Below, one piece after another: positions 43,007-50,537 of a DNA stretch of 57,753 nt. Every line of letters starts with the position of its first letter. Within the stretch, counting starts at the first letter, position 1. Source of the stretch: Bacteroidaceae bacterium (GTDB lineage Bacteria > Bacteroidota > Bacteroidia > Bacteroidales > Bacteroidaceae); assembly GCA_900769465.1 (NCBI GenBank), contig CAAGGT010000273.1, positions 1-57,753 of the forward strand, given 5' to 3'. Made by a program: the position numbers and the translations under genes. Under the pieces are notes generated by a model. That model was not told the origin of the DNA. It saw nothing but the letters and a program-made list of their open reading frames with translations, and ran no database searches.

Positions 43007-43668
43007 TTCAGATAGAAAACCTGACCAAGAATTTCGGTGACCTTCAGGTTCTGAAGGGAGTGAATCTCACCATCGGAAAGGGCGAGGTGATAAGCATTGT
43101 CGGTGCAAGTGGTGCCGGCAAGACCACCCTGCTGCAACTCATAGGTGCGCTTGACAAGCCTACCGGCGGTACAATACGTTTCAATGGCGAGGAACTGGGC
43201 GATTTGAGTAGGAAACGCCTTGCCGATTTCCGTAACAGACATATCGGTTTCGTGTTCCAGTCCCATCAGCTTTTGCCCGAATTTACGGCACTCGAGAACA
43301 TACTTATCCCGGCACTCATAGCCGGACGCAAGCCTGCCGAGGCCGAGAACGAGGCGATGCAACTGCTGCAGGTTATGGGCATTGCCGGGCGTGCGCACCA
43401 CAAGCCTGCCGAGATGTCGGGTGGCGAGAACCAACGCGTGGCTGTAGCACGTGCCCTCATCAATCACCCCGATGTGGTGCTTGCCGATGAACCCTCGGGT
43501 AGTCTCGACAGCAAGAACAAAGAGGAACTGCACAAACTCTTCTTTGATTTGCGCGACCGCTATGGGCAGACTTTTGTCATTGTAACCCATGATGAGGCTC
43601 TTGCATCATACACAGACCGCACATTGCATATGGTAGATGGTGTTATAGAGAATCGGGTTGTTAAATAG
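43003..43668 (+). CDS. lolD: LolD-type ABC ATPase
   Basis: ATPase of a LolCDE/MacB-type exporter; 221 residues. Walker A is GASGAGKT at 34-41, the signature is MSGGENQRVAVARAL, and Walker B is VVLADEPSGSLDSKN. The SGSLDS form is typical of LolD. It overlaps the tcdA stop by 4 bp (ATGA), and AAAGGAG lies just before the start within tcdA. No permease gene (LolC/E) is adjacent, so lipoprotein release is inferred from the family. The alternative is a MacB- or FtsE-like role. Confidence 0.88.
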   Translation: MIQIENLTKNFGDLQVLKGVNLTIGKGEVISIVGASGAGKTTLLQLIGALDKPTGGTIRFNGEELGDLSRKRLADFRNRHIGFVFQSHQLLPEFTALENILIPALIAGRKPAEAENEAMQLLQVMGIAGRAHHKPAEMSGGENQRVAVARALINHPDVVLADEPSGSLDSKNKEELHKLFFDLRDRYGQTFVIVTHDEALASYTDRTLHMVDGVIENRVVK

Positions 43669-43723
43669 TGTTAAAAAGAGGCGCATCTGTTTTACATTAT
43701 GGCGACTCTGTAGTCAAAGGAAC

Positions 43724-43749
43724 AGATGATGGGTTTTCCCATTGTTTTT
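43724..43749 (+). terminator. Possible terminator after the LolD-like gene
   Basis: ATGATGGG pairs with CCCATTGT with two wobbles around TTTT, followed by TTTTT. Confidence 0.5.
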
Positions 43750-43763
43750 CAATGTTTGTCTCT

Positions 43764-43789
43764 ACGGCTTCTGCTTTGGCAGGGGCCGT
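43764..43789 (+). promoter_or_regulatory. Hairpin in the leader of the DUF4890-like gene
   Basis: ACGGC at 43764-43768 pairs with GCCGT at 43785-43789, and CTGC with GCAG inside it, around TTTG. It lies 37 nt before the start. Its role is unknown. Confidence 0.35.
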
Positions 43790-43825
43790 ACTTGCAAAGT
43801 AGTTCCAGTTAAAATATACATGACC

Positions 43826-44311
43826 ATGAAAAAGTTTCTATTTTGTATTGTTGCCACAATGTTCGTGACTGTGACATTTGCACAGCATCAGCGTCAGCAC
43901 CAGCCACGTCAGTTCAACCCCGAGGAGAGTGCTCAGCGCCAAACAATGGCTTTGCATCAGGCATTGCAGCTCGACAGCATTCAGCTCCAGGCGGTATTCT
44001 TGATCAACTATGCCGATGCGCTCACAATGCAGGACAGCATGAATGCCCGTCGTGCGAGAATGGAGAAGATGCGTGCCGAAGGCAAGAAACCCGAGCGTGT
44101 GCATCCGTCCGAAGAGCAGATGAAGGCAATGATCGAGATGCGTAAACAGCGCGAGCAGGTACGCAACGAACAGATGAAGACCATTCTTACTCCGGAGCAG
44201 TATGAGAGGTATCTCAAGATGCAGCAGGAGCAGCGTGAGAGAATGCGTCAGGGCTTTGGCCGTCATGGTGGCCGTCCCGGTGGCTTTGAAGGCGCACCAC
44301 GTGGGGAATAA
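43826..44311 (+). CDS. DUF4890-like secreted protein
   Basis: A 161-residue secreted protein rich in Gln, Arg and Met. A signal peptide (MKKFLFCIVATMFVTVTFAQ) is followed by helices with the pattern seen in DUF4890/Spy-like proteins (QRQTMALHQALQLDSIQLQAV, split here across two helices, and KTILTPEQYERYLKMQ). Spy-like proteins are periplasmic chaperones or metal-stress proteins; that role is inferred. The C-terminus is Gly/Arg-rich (GFGRHGGRPGG). The start at 43826 was taken; Met-Thr two codons earlier is possible. Confidence 0.75.
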   Translation: MKKFLFCIVATMFVTVTFAQHQRQHQPRQFNPEESAQRQTMALHQALQLDSIQLQAVFLINYADALTMQDSMNARRARMEKMRAEGKKPERVHPSEEQMKAMIEMRKQREQVRNEQMKTILTPEQYERYLKMQQEQRERMRQGFGRHGGRPGGFEGAPRGE

Positions 44312-44317
44312 AGTTGA

Positions 44318-44366
44318 AATCTGAAAAGTGAAAGGTTAAAGGTGAAAGCCGAAGGGTTGGCTTTTC
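44318..44366 (+). repeat. AAAGGT/TGAAA-rich element with terminator-like hairpin
   Basis: The sequence carries GAAAGGTTAAAGGTGAAAG, like the copies near 170-215 and 38500 (minus). Its end forms a hairpin, AAAGCC (44345-44350) with GGCTTT (44359-44364), followed by TC, so it may terminate the DUF4890-like gene. Confidence 0.5.
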
Positions 44367-44459
44367 AAATTGAAATGTGAAAACTTGCCCTAGTGGACGT
44401 TGTTTCTCAAGGTTATGCAGTTATGTACAAGGTGATTTGTCCATAACTGCATAAATTAT

Positions 44460-44467
44460 TATCTTCG
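44460..44467 (+). promoter_or_regulatory. Probable -7 box for the ABC-F gene
   Basis: TATCTTCG differs by one base from TAnnTTTG, 18 nt before the start. Confidence 0.4.
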
Positions 44468-44485
44468 CGGGCAAAATAGAATTTT

Positions 44486-46357
44486 ATGGCGATAGACCTG
44501 CAGATAGAGAATGTGTCCAAGAGTTTTGGTGACCTTGTGCTTTTTAGCGACATTTCGTTTGTCGTCGAGGAGCGCCAACGCATTGGGCTCATTGCCCGCA
44601 ATGGAAAGGGTAAGAGTACGCTGTTGAAGATTATAGCCGGCGAGGAACCGCTCGATGACGGCAAGATTACCTTGCGCAGCGGTGTAAGGGTGGGCTATCT
44701 TGAGCAGGAACCCGACTTTGACGGTGACCTCACAGTTATTGAGGCCTGTCTGCAGCGCAGTAGCGAGAAAGCGGGTGTGATTGCACGTTACGAGGAGGCG
44801 CTTGAACGTGGCGACCATGATGCGCTCCCCCGTTTGATGGAGGAGATGGACCGTCTTGAGGCATGGGACTATGAGAACAGGGTGAAGCAGGTTCTCTCGA
44901 AGTTGAAGCTGCTGCGTTTCAACCAACCGGTGAAAGAACTCTCGGGCGGCCAGAAGAAACGCGTGGCGTTGGCAGCCGTGCTTGTTGATGAGCCGCAGCT
45001 GATGATTCTCGACGAGCCTACGAACCACCTCGATATGGAGATGGTGGAGTGGCTCGAGGAATATCTCTCGCGCCTCAGCGGTAGCCTGCTCATGGTTACC
45101 CACGACCGCTATTTCCTTGACAATGTCTGCAATGAGATAATTGAGATAGACGACAATCGCATCTATCGCTACAAGGGTAACTATAGCCTTTTCCTGCAAA
45201 AGCGTGAGGAGCGCCTGCAGAACCTTGCAGCCGAGACAGCGCGTGCGCGCAACTTGTTGCGCAAGGAACTCGATTGGATGCGCCGTCAGCCTCAGGCGCG
45301 TGCCCACAAGGCGAAATACCGCATCGATGCTTTTTATAAACTGGAGGAGAAGGCTGCCGCAATGCGCGATGAGAGCAAGGTGTCGCTTGAGGTAAAATCA
45401 CAGTACATAGGCAACAAGATCTTTGTAATGAAGGCCTTGTCAAAAGCTTTCGGCAGCAAGGTTATTACAAAGGATTTCTTCTACACCTTTGCCCGCTACG
45501 AGAAACTTGGCATTGTGGGCAACAACGGCACGGGCAAGTCAACATTCATAAAAATGCTGCTCGGACGTACTGCGCCCGACAGTGGTGTCGTTGAGGTGGG
45601 CGAGACGGTGAAATGGGGATACTACAGCCAGGACGGCCTTGCATTCGATGAACAAATGAAGGTGATAGATGTGGTGAAGGACATTGCCGAGGTAATTCCT
45701 GTTGCCGGCAAGATGCTCACAGCGTCACAGTTCCTGCAGCATTTCCTCTTCCCGCCCGAAAAACAGTATAGCTATGTCTACAAATTGAGCGGTGGCGAGA
45801 AACGCCGTCTCTACTTGTGTACCGTACTCATGTCGAACCCCAATTTCCTTGTACTTGACGAGCCTACCAACGACCTTGATATAGAGACGTTGCAGGTGCT
45901 CGAGGAGTATCTGTGCGATTTCAAGGGTTGTGTAATCGTTGTCAGCCACGACCGCTATTTCATGGACAAGGTGGTTGACCATATCTTTGTGTTCAATGGC
46001 GATGGCGACATTAAGGACTTCCCCGGCAACTACACCGATTGGCGCGATTGGCGCGAGGAGGAGAAGGCTGTCGCAGCAAAGGCCGCCGTAGCAAAGGCCG
46101 CAAAGGAGAGCGCGCCCAAGCAGGCTCCCCGTCCCGAGTCAAAACGCAAGCTGTCGTTCAAGGAACGCAAGGAGTATGAAAGCCTTGAGGCCGAGATAAT
46201 GGAACTTGAGGATGAAAAGAGTGCTATTGAACAGGCGCTGTGCAGCGGCACATTGGGTAATGATGAGTTGCTGTCAAAGTCAATGCGCATTCAGGAGGTC
46301 ATAGCTCTTATTGATGAAAAAACACTGCGTTGGCTTGAATTGAGCGAATTCGCGTAA
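44486..46357 (+). CDS. ABC-F family ATPase (Uup-like)
   Basis: Soluble twin-ATPase protein of the ABC-F class, which acts on the ribosome; 623 residues. The first domain has Walker A ARNGKGKST near residues 38-46 and the signature LSGGQKKRVALAAVL. The second has GNNGTGKST near 350 and LSGGEKRRLYLCTVL. The linker between them is helical and basic (KELDWMRRQPQARAHKAKYR), as in Uup. The C-terminal 90 residues form a coiled coil (EYESLEAEIMELEDEKSAIE), also Uup-like, that can bind DNA. Not an antibiotic-resistance type as far as visible. Confidence 0.93.
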   Translation: MAIDLQIENVSKSFGDLVLFSDISFVVEERQRIGLIARNGKGKSTLLKIIAGEEPLDDGKITLRSGVRVGYLEQEPDFDGDLTVIEACLQRSSEKAGVIARYEEALERGDHDALPRLMEEMDRLEAWDYENRVKQVLSKLKLLRFNQPVKELSGGQKKRVALAAVLVDEPQLMILDEPTNHLDMEMVEWLEEYLSRLSGSLLMVTHDRYFLDNVCNEIIEIDDNRIYRYKGNYSLFLQKREERLQNLAAETARARNLLRKELDWMRRQPQARAHKAKYRIDAFYKLEEKAAAMRDESKVSLEVKSQYIGNKIFVMKALSKAFGSKVITKDFFYTFARYEKLGIVGNNGTGKSTFIKMLLGRTAPDSGVVEVGETVKWGYYSQDGLAFDEQMKVIDVVKDIAEVIPVAGKMLTASQFLQHFLFPPEKQYSYVYKLSGGEKRRLYLCTVLMSNPNFLVLDEPTNDLDIETLQVLEEYLCDFKGCVIVVSHDRYFMDKVVDHIFVFNGDGDIKDFPGNYTDWRDWREEEKAVAAKAAVAKAAKESAPKQAPRPESKRKLSFKERKEYESLEAEIMELEDEKSAIEQALCSGTLGNDELLSKSMRIQEVIALIDEKTLRWLELSEFA

Positions 46358-46398
46358 CAAACATAACGGGGCAATGTGATGTCATAAAGGTTGTGTGT

Positions 46399-46420
46399 AA
46401 CGCAATAACCTGCGTTTTTT
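46399..46420 (+). terminator. Intrinsic terminator after the ABC-F gene
   Basis: AACGCA at 46399-46404 pairs with TGCGTT at 46411-46416 around ATAACC, followed by TTTT. Confidence 0.7.
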
Positions 46421-46435
46421 AACGTTATACCATAG

Positions 46436-47137
46436 ATGAAAAGAGCTGTATTATATATTTTGCTTCTGCTTTTGCCACTGTGTGCGGTGGCACAGGAGCG
46501 CAAGGTGCAGAACAAGCCATACATTGACTTTCGCCGTCTGCACTATGGCTTTTTCATCGGTATGCACGTGCAGGATATGGAGTTTGTAAACAACGGCTTT
46601 GTAACCGAGAACGGTGAAACCTGGTATGCCGACATTGCGAATTATACTCCCGGTTTCAGTGTGGGAGTGCTTGCCGACTTGAGGCTGAACAGCTACTTTT
46701 CGTTGCGCGCAATCCCCACAATGCACTTTGGACAGAACAGCGTCCTTTTCCGCGAACAGAACAGTGGCGAAACGTCAAGACAGACGGTGAAAACGACATA
46801 TATTGCAGTGCCTGTCCACGTCAAGTTTGCCGCAGAACGTTTCAACAACTATCGTCCTTATGTTACGGCAGGCGTTAGCCCTATGTTCAATCTCACCATC
46901 AAGAAACAGCAACAGCTGTTGCTCAGAAAATTCGATTTTATGATTGAGGTCGGTTTGGGTTGTGATTTCTATCTGCCGTTCTTCAAGCTGATTCCGGAGC
47001 TTAAGTTCTCCTTCAGTCCGCTCAATGTCCTCAACAAGAAACGTGATGATTTGCTCGATGCCAACTATCTGAAATATACACAGTCGGTTGACAAGGTGAT
47101 GAGCAAGATGATAACCCTGTCACTCTATTTCGAATAA
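46436..47137 (+). CDS. porT: PorT-like type IX secretion protein
   Basis: A 233-residue outer-membrane beta-barrel protein that matches PorT, needed for type IX secretion in Porphyromonas gingivalis. A signal peptide (MKRAVLYILLLLLPLCAVAQ) is followed by RRLHYGFFIGMHVQDMEF, PGFSVGVLADLRLNSYFSLR, and the C-terminal LPFFKLIPELKFSFSPLN, typical of PorT. With the sorting-tail-like end of the subtilase at 12657 it suggests a working type IX route. Other por genes are not in the window. The hydrolase follows after 15 nt. Confidence 0.85.
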   Translation: MKRAVLYILLLLLPLCAVAQERKVQNKPYIDFRRLHYGFFIGMHVQDMEFVNNGFVTENGETWYADIANYTPGFSVGVLADLRLNSYFSLRAIPTMHFGQNSVLFREQNSGETSRQTVKTTYIAVPVHVKFAAERFNNYRPYVTAGVSPMFNLTIKKQQQLLLRKFDFMIEVGLGCDFYLPFFKLIPELKFSFSPLNVLNKKRDDLLDANYLKYTQSVDKVMSKMITLSLYFE

Positions 47138-47152
47138 ACACTCTCTTCTGTT

Positions 47153-47770
47153 ATGGATACTATGCGCAAAATGATGTATGTCCACGGTTTTGCTTCGTCG
47201 GGCAGTTCCGGTACTGTTATGAATCTGCGCCGCAGTCTACCCGGATGGCGCGTCATTGCACCCGACCTGCCGGTTGACCCTTTTGAGGCTCTTGCGATGT
47301 TGCGCGCCATAGTGGAGGAGGAGAATCCCGAGATTGTCGTTGGGACTTCAATGGGTGGAATGTATACCCAGCAGCTGTGGGGCGTGCCGCGTATTGTGGT
47401 AAATCCATCGTTCGAGATGTCGCGTTCATTGCTCTTCGGCAAGATGGGGCGCAACAAATATATGTCCAAGCGCAAGGACGGTGCTACGGAGTTCCGTATA
47501 GACAAGGCTGTTGTCGAGCGTTTCAGGGAGATGGAGAAGCATCAGTTCGACGGCATCACCGACGATGAGAAACAGCTTGTCGTGGGGCTCTTTGGCGACA
47601 AGGACCCTGTGGCGCATTTCTATCCCTTGATGGCACAGCTCTATGGCGAGGAACGTTGCCGCTGGTTCAATGGTGAGCATAGGCTCAATGACAAGGTTGT
47701 CGCAAAGGTCCTGCTGCCGCTGATAATGGAGATGGTAGCAAAGGATGAGGACAACTATTGCGGTTATTAA
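47153..47770 (+). CDS. YqiA-like alpha/beta hydrolase
   Basis: A 205-residue alpha/beta hydrolase of the YqiA/YcfP (UPF0227) type. YVHGFASSGSSGT near residues 8-20 is the oxyanion region, and GTSMGGMYTQQ near 65-75 holds the nucleophile Ser. An acidic residue (FGDKDPVAHF) and His (NGEHRLND) follow in the expected order. These proteins are short-chain esterases of unknown cell role. It probably shares a transcript with porT and ends at a terminator. Confidence 0.88.
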   Translation: MDTMRKMMYVHGFASSGSSGTVMNLRRSLPGWRVIAPDLPVDPFEALAMLRAIVEEENPEIVVGTSMGGMYTQQLWGVPRIVVNPSFEMSRSLLFGKMGRNKYMSKRKDGATEFRIDKAVVERFREMEKHQFDGITDDEKQLVVGLFGDKDPVAHFYPLMAQLYGEERCRWFNGEHRLNDKVVAKVLLPLIMEMVAKDEDNYCGY

Positions 47771-47777
47771 TGCTTTT

Positions 47778-47802
47778 AACACTCCGTTAGCGGGTGTTTT
47801 TC
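47778..47802 (+). terminator. Intrinsic terminator after the hydrolase gene
   Basis: AACAC at 47778-47782 pairs with GTGTT, and CCG with CGG inside it (one bulged T), followed by TTTT. Confidence 0.7.
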
Positions 47803-47813
47803 TGAATTTTCAG

Positions 47814-47821
47814 TATATTTG
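47814..47821 (+). promoter_or_regulatory. Promoter -7 box for the TonB receptor
   Basis: TATATTTG matches TAnnTTTG exactly. It ends 20 nt before the TTG start, so the leader would be only about 14 nt. Confidence 0.55.
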
Positions 47822-47841
47822 CGTTCCATTATTGAACGATA

Positions 47842-50046
47842 TTGAATCTGTTATTCTCCATACTCGCATTATTGCTTTCACCGGTTGAGCCTGTCGACTC
47901 GGTGCTGCCCTCTGTAGACATTGTCTCATCGGTGAAGATATCCGATGGGGATGCAGGTGAGTATTCATCAACCTCGCTTCGTCGCGCAGAGCTTGAGAAC
48001 AGACATTTGACATCGGTAAAGGAACTTTCAGCCCTTGCCCCCAATTTCTATCAGCCCGATTATGGTTCACGTATGACGTCATCGATATATGTGCGTGGTT
48101 TCGGTTCGCGCATTGACCAACCTGTCGTGGGAATGAATATCGACGGAGTCCCGGTGATGAACAAGAACAGTTATGATTTTGAACTCTTTGACATTGACCG
48201 CGTGCAGGTGATGCGTGGAGCGCAGAGTATGCTGTTCGGGCGCAATACCTCGGGCGGAGCGATAAACCTCTACACCATGTCACCGCTTGATTTCCAGGGC
48301 AAACGGTTGACTCTGGAGTATGGCTCGGCCAACAATATCCGTGTCAAGGCTTCACACTATGCCAAGAAAGGTGGCACCTTCGGTTGGTCGGTTGGTGTCA
48401 TTTACAATCACAGTGACGGATTCTTTGAGAATACCGAGCTGGGCAAGAACTGCGACGGCGGTGACAACGCTGCTTTGCGCCTGCGCACACAATGGCTCCC
48501 GAGTGATGCCTGGAGCATTGACAATACCGTGTCGGCCGGTTATACAAGCGAGGGTGGTTGGGCATACGGCAACTATAATCCCGAAACAGGCGAGGTGGCC
48601 CCGGTGGCTTACAATGACGAATGTTCCTACAAGCGCTTCAACATTTCGGATGGTCTTGTGGTGAAACGCTATCTTGACCGTGTAACCCTGTCGTCAACCA
48701 CCGGCTACCAGTATGTCGACGACCGTATGGAACTTGACAATGACTTTCTGCCGCTCGACTATTTTTCGATGGGGCAGTATCAGAAGGAACACTCACTGAC
48801 CCAGGAATTTGTAGTCAAGGCCGATGACTTGGGGATTTTTAATCTTTTGGGTGGCGTGTCGGGCTTTTTCAAATACAACAATATGTCTGCGCCCGTGCGC
48901 TTCAAACAGTATGGAATAGACAATCTCATTCTCAAGAATGCCAACGAGGAGTATTACTATCATCTTGTAGGTGACAGGGAACTGTCGTTCAAGGAGAACA
49001 ATTTCGTCATTCACGACGATTTTACTATCCCGGCATTCGGTTTTGCAACCTTTGTTCAGGGCGGCTTGTCGTATGGAGGACTTGAGGTGAAGGTGGGGTT
49101 GCGCATGGATTATGAGTACTCCTCAATGAGCTATGACAGCCGTTCGACGGTGCATTACAGCACGTACAAGGATATGCGTGACAGCAACGAACTTAATACT
49201 GTGTTCTGTGGTGTCAGGGCTGTCAGTGCCCTAGAACTGTTGCCCAGCCTTGCCGTTTCCTATGGCGGGGGTTGGGGTAAGGTGTATGCATCGGCACGCA
49301 AGGGCTTCAAGGCCGGCGGTTTCAACACGCAACTCTTTTCCGACATTCTGCAGAGCAAGATGATTGGTGAACTCATTGGCAACGACCAGAAGGTCGATGC
49401 TTCGTCCACCGTCTATCGCCCCGAGGAGAACTGGACCTATGAGCTTGGGACGCATCTTTCGCCGCTTGCCGGCGGGAATCTTGACATATCGGCTTCGCTC
49501 TTCTATATCGATTGTCGTAACCAGCAGCTGACGGTCTTTCCGCAGGGGATGGGTACGGGACGCATGATGTCCAATGCGGGCCGTTCCTTCAGTGCGGGTG
49601 CCGAGCTTGGCGTGCGTTATGTGGTGGGCCCTGTGACGCTGGATGCCGGCTTTGGATATGCCTATGCCAGATTCCTGGAATATAACCGTGGCGACATTGA
49701 CCTTGCAGGCAAATTCCTGCCCTATGCCCCGCGCGAGACAGTGTCGGCAAATATTGCCTACCGCCTGCCTGTCCCGCACAGTTTTGCGAATATCTTTGTG
49801 CTGAACGTGGGGTGGAATGGTGTAGGCCGCATATACTGGAACGAGGAGAACACCTTGTCGCAACCTTTCTATGGCCTGTTGTCGGCTTCGCTTGTGTGGG
49901 AGAGGGGGCATTTCGGTGCATCGTTGTGGGGCAAGAATCTGCTTAATGAAAAATACAATACATTCTATTTCCGCTCAATAGGCAACGATTTCTTCGCCCA
50001 GGGCAAGCCGTTGCATTTTGGGGCATCATTTCACGTAAATCTTTAG
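47842..50046 (+). CDS. TonB-dependent receptor
   Basis: Outer-membrane TonB-dependent transporter of 734 residues. The TTG at 47842 is taken as the start because a stop lies 9 nt upstream in frame and the first ATG would remove the signal peptide (hydrophobic residues 2-12). The plug domain shows VKELSALAPNFYQPDYG, IYVRGFGSRIDQPVVGMN and VMRGAQSMLFGRNTSGGAIN. The barrel ends FHVNL with a terminal aromatic-rich strand. It lacks the N-terminal carboxypeptidase-like domain of SusC, so it is of the classical siderophore/metal/cofactor type. A calycin-like lipoprotein follows after 4 nt. Confidence 0.93.
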   Translation: MNLLFSILALLLSPVEPVDSVLPSVDIVSSVKISDGDAGEYSSTSLRRAELENRHLTSVKELSALAPNFYQPDYGSRMTSSIYVRGFGSRIDQPVVGMNIDGVPVMNKNSYDFELFDIDRVQVMRGAQSMLFGRNTSGGAINLYTMSPLDFQGKRLTLEYGSANNIRVKASHYAKKGGTFGWSVGVIYNHSDGFFENTELGKNCDGGDNAALRLRTQWLPSDAWSIDNTVSAGYTSEGGWAYGNYNPETGEVAPVAYNDECSYKRFNISDGLVVKRYLDRVTLSSTTGYQYVDDRMELDNDFLPLDYFSMGQYQKEHSLTQEFVVKADDLGIFNLLGGVSGFFKYNNMSAPVRFKQYGIDNLILKNANEEYYYHLVGDRELSFKENNFVIHDDFTIPAFGFATFVQGGLSYGGLEVKVGLRMDYEYSSMSYDSRSTVHYSTYKDMRDSNELNTVFCGVRAVSALELLPSLAVSYGGGWGKVYASARKGFKAGGFNTQLFSDILQSKMIGELIGNDQKVDASSTVYRPEENWTYELGTHLSPLAGGNLDISASLFYIDCRNQQLTVFPQGMGTGRMMSNAGRSFSAGAELGVRYVVGPVTLDAGFGYAYARFLEYNRGDIDLAGKFLPYAPRETVSANIAYRLPVPHSFANIFVLNVGWNGVGRIYWNEENTLSQPFYGLLSASLVWERGHFGASLWGKNLLNEKYNTFYFRSIGNDFFAQGKPLHFGASFHVNL

Positions 50047-50050
50047 AAAA

Positions 50051-50506
50051 ATGAAAAAGACGATATTATTGCTGTTTTTGCCAGTGGTCCTGCTGTCGTG
50101 TATCGGCAACGGTTCCACGTTCCCCAAGGATGCCGATGGCGTTTTTTATGGTAATCTTACAGTCGGCGACTACACCGAGAGGGTTGGAATTTCAGTAACC
50201 GAAACATCCGATACCACAGTAGATGTCTTTTTTGATGATGTCAAGTTTGCAAAAGCAATGCCTTTGCGCATTGATATAAACGTGAAGAATGTGCCTTGTC
50301 AAAAGGTCAACGGTATTCTCGGTTTTTCGGCATTTGACATAGACCCTTATATGAACCGCGAAAAGGAACCGCAGCCCGAGTACCGTTTTTCGACAATATC
50401 GGGTGTGGTAGATGGTGACAGGCTACAACTCGAGGCCAGAATGGCCGATGGACTGAGACCATCACTCGCCGGCAAGATATTCAGCTTCAGCGGGACTTGC
50501 AATTGA
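50051..50506 (+). CDS. Calycin-like lipoprotein
   Basis: A 151-residue lipoprotein with lipobox LLSC (Cys17). The mature part is beta-rich (GVFYGNLTVGDYTERVGISV, FSTISGVVDGDRLQLEARM) and resembles the Bacteroidetes calycin-like barrel domain. It starts 4 nt after the TonB receptor, so it is very likely a surface or periplasmic partner of that receptor. Ligand unknown. The DUF4091 gene follows after 31 nt and may be in the same operon. Confidence 0.75.
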   Translation: MKKTILLLFLPVVLLSCIGNGSTFPKDADGVFYGNLTVGDYTERVGISVTETSDTTVDVFFDDVKFAKAMPLRIDINVKNVPCQKVNGILGFSAFDIDPYMNREKEPQPEYRFSTISGVVDGDRLQLEARMADGLRPSLAGKIFSFSGTCN

Positions 50507-50537
50507 TTTTAGTGAAAGGAACTTATATCATTGAACC

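Noticed and set aside
44486..46357. ABC-F gene as an antibiotic-resistance determinant
   Set aside because: The linker and the C-terminal coiled coil fit housekeeping Uup-type proteins; nothing points to target protection.
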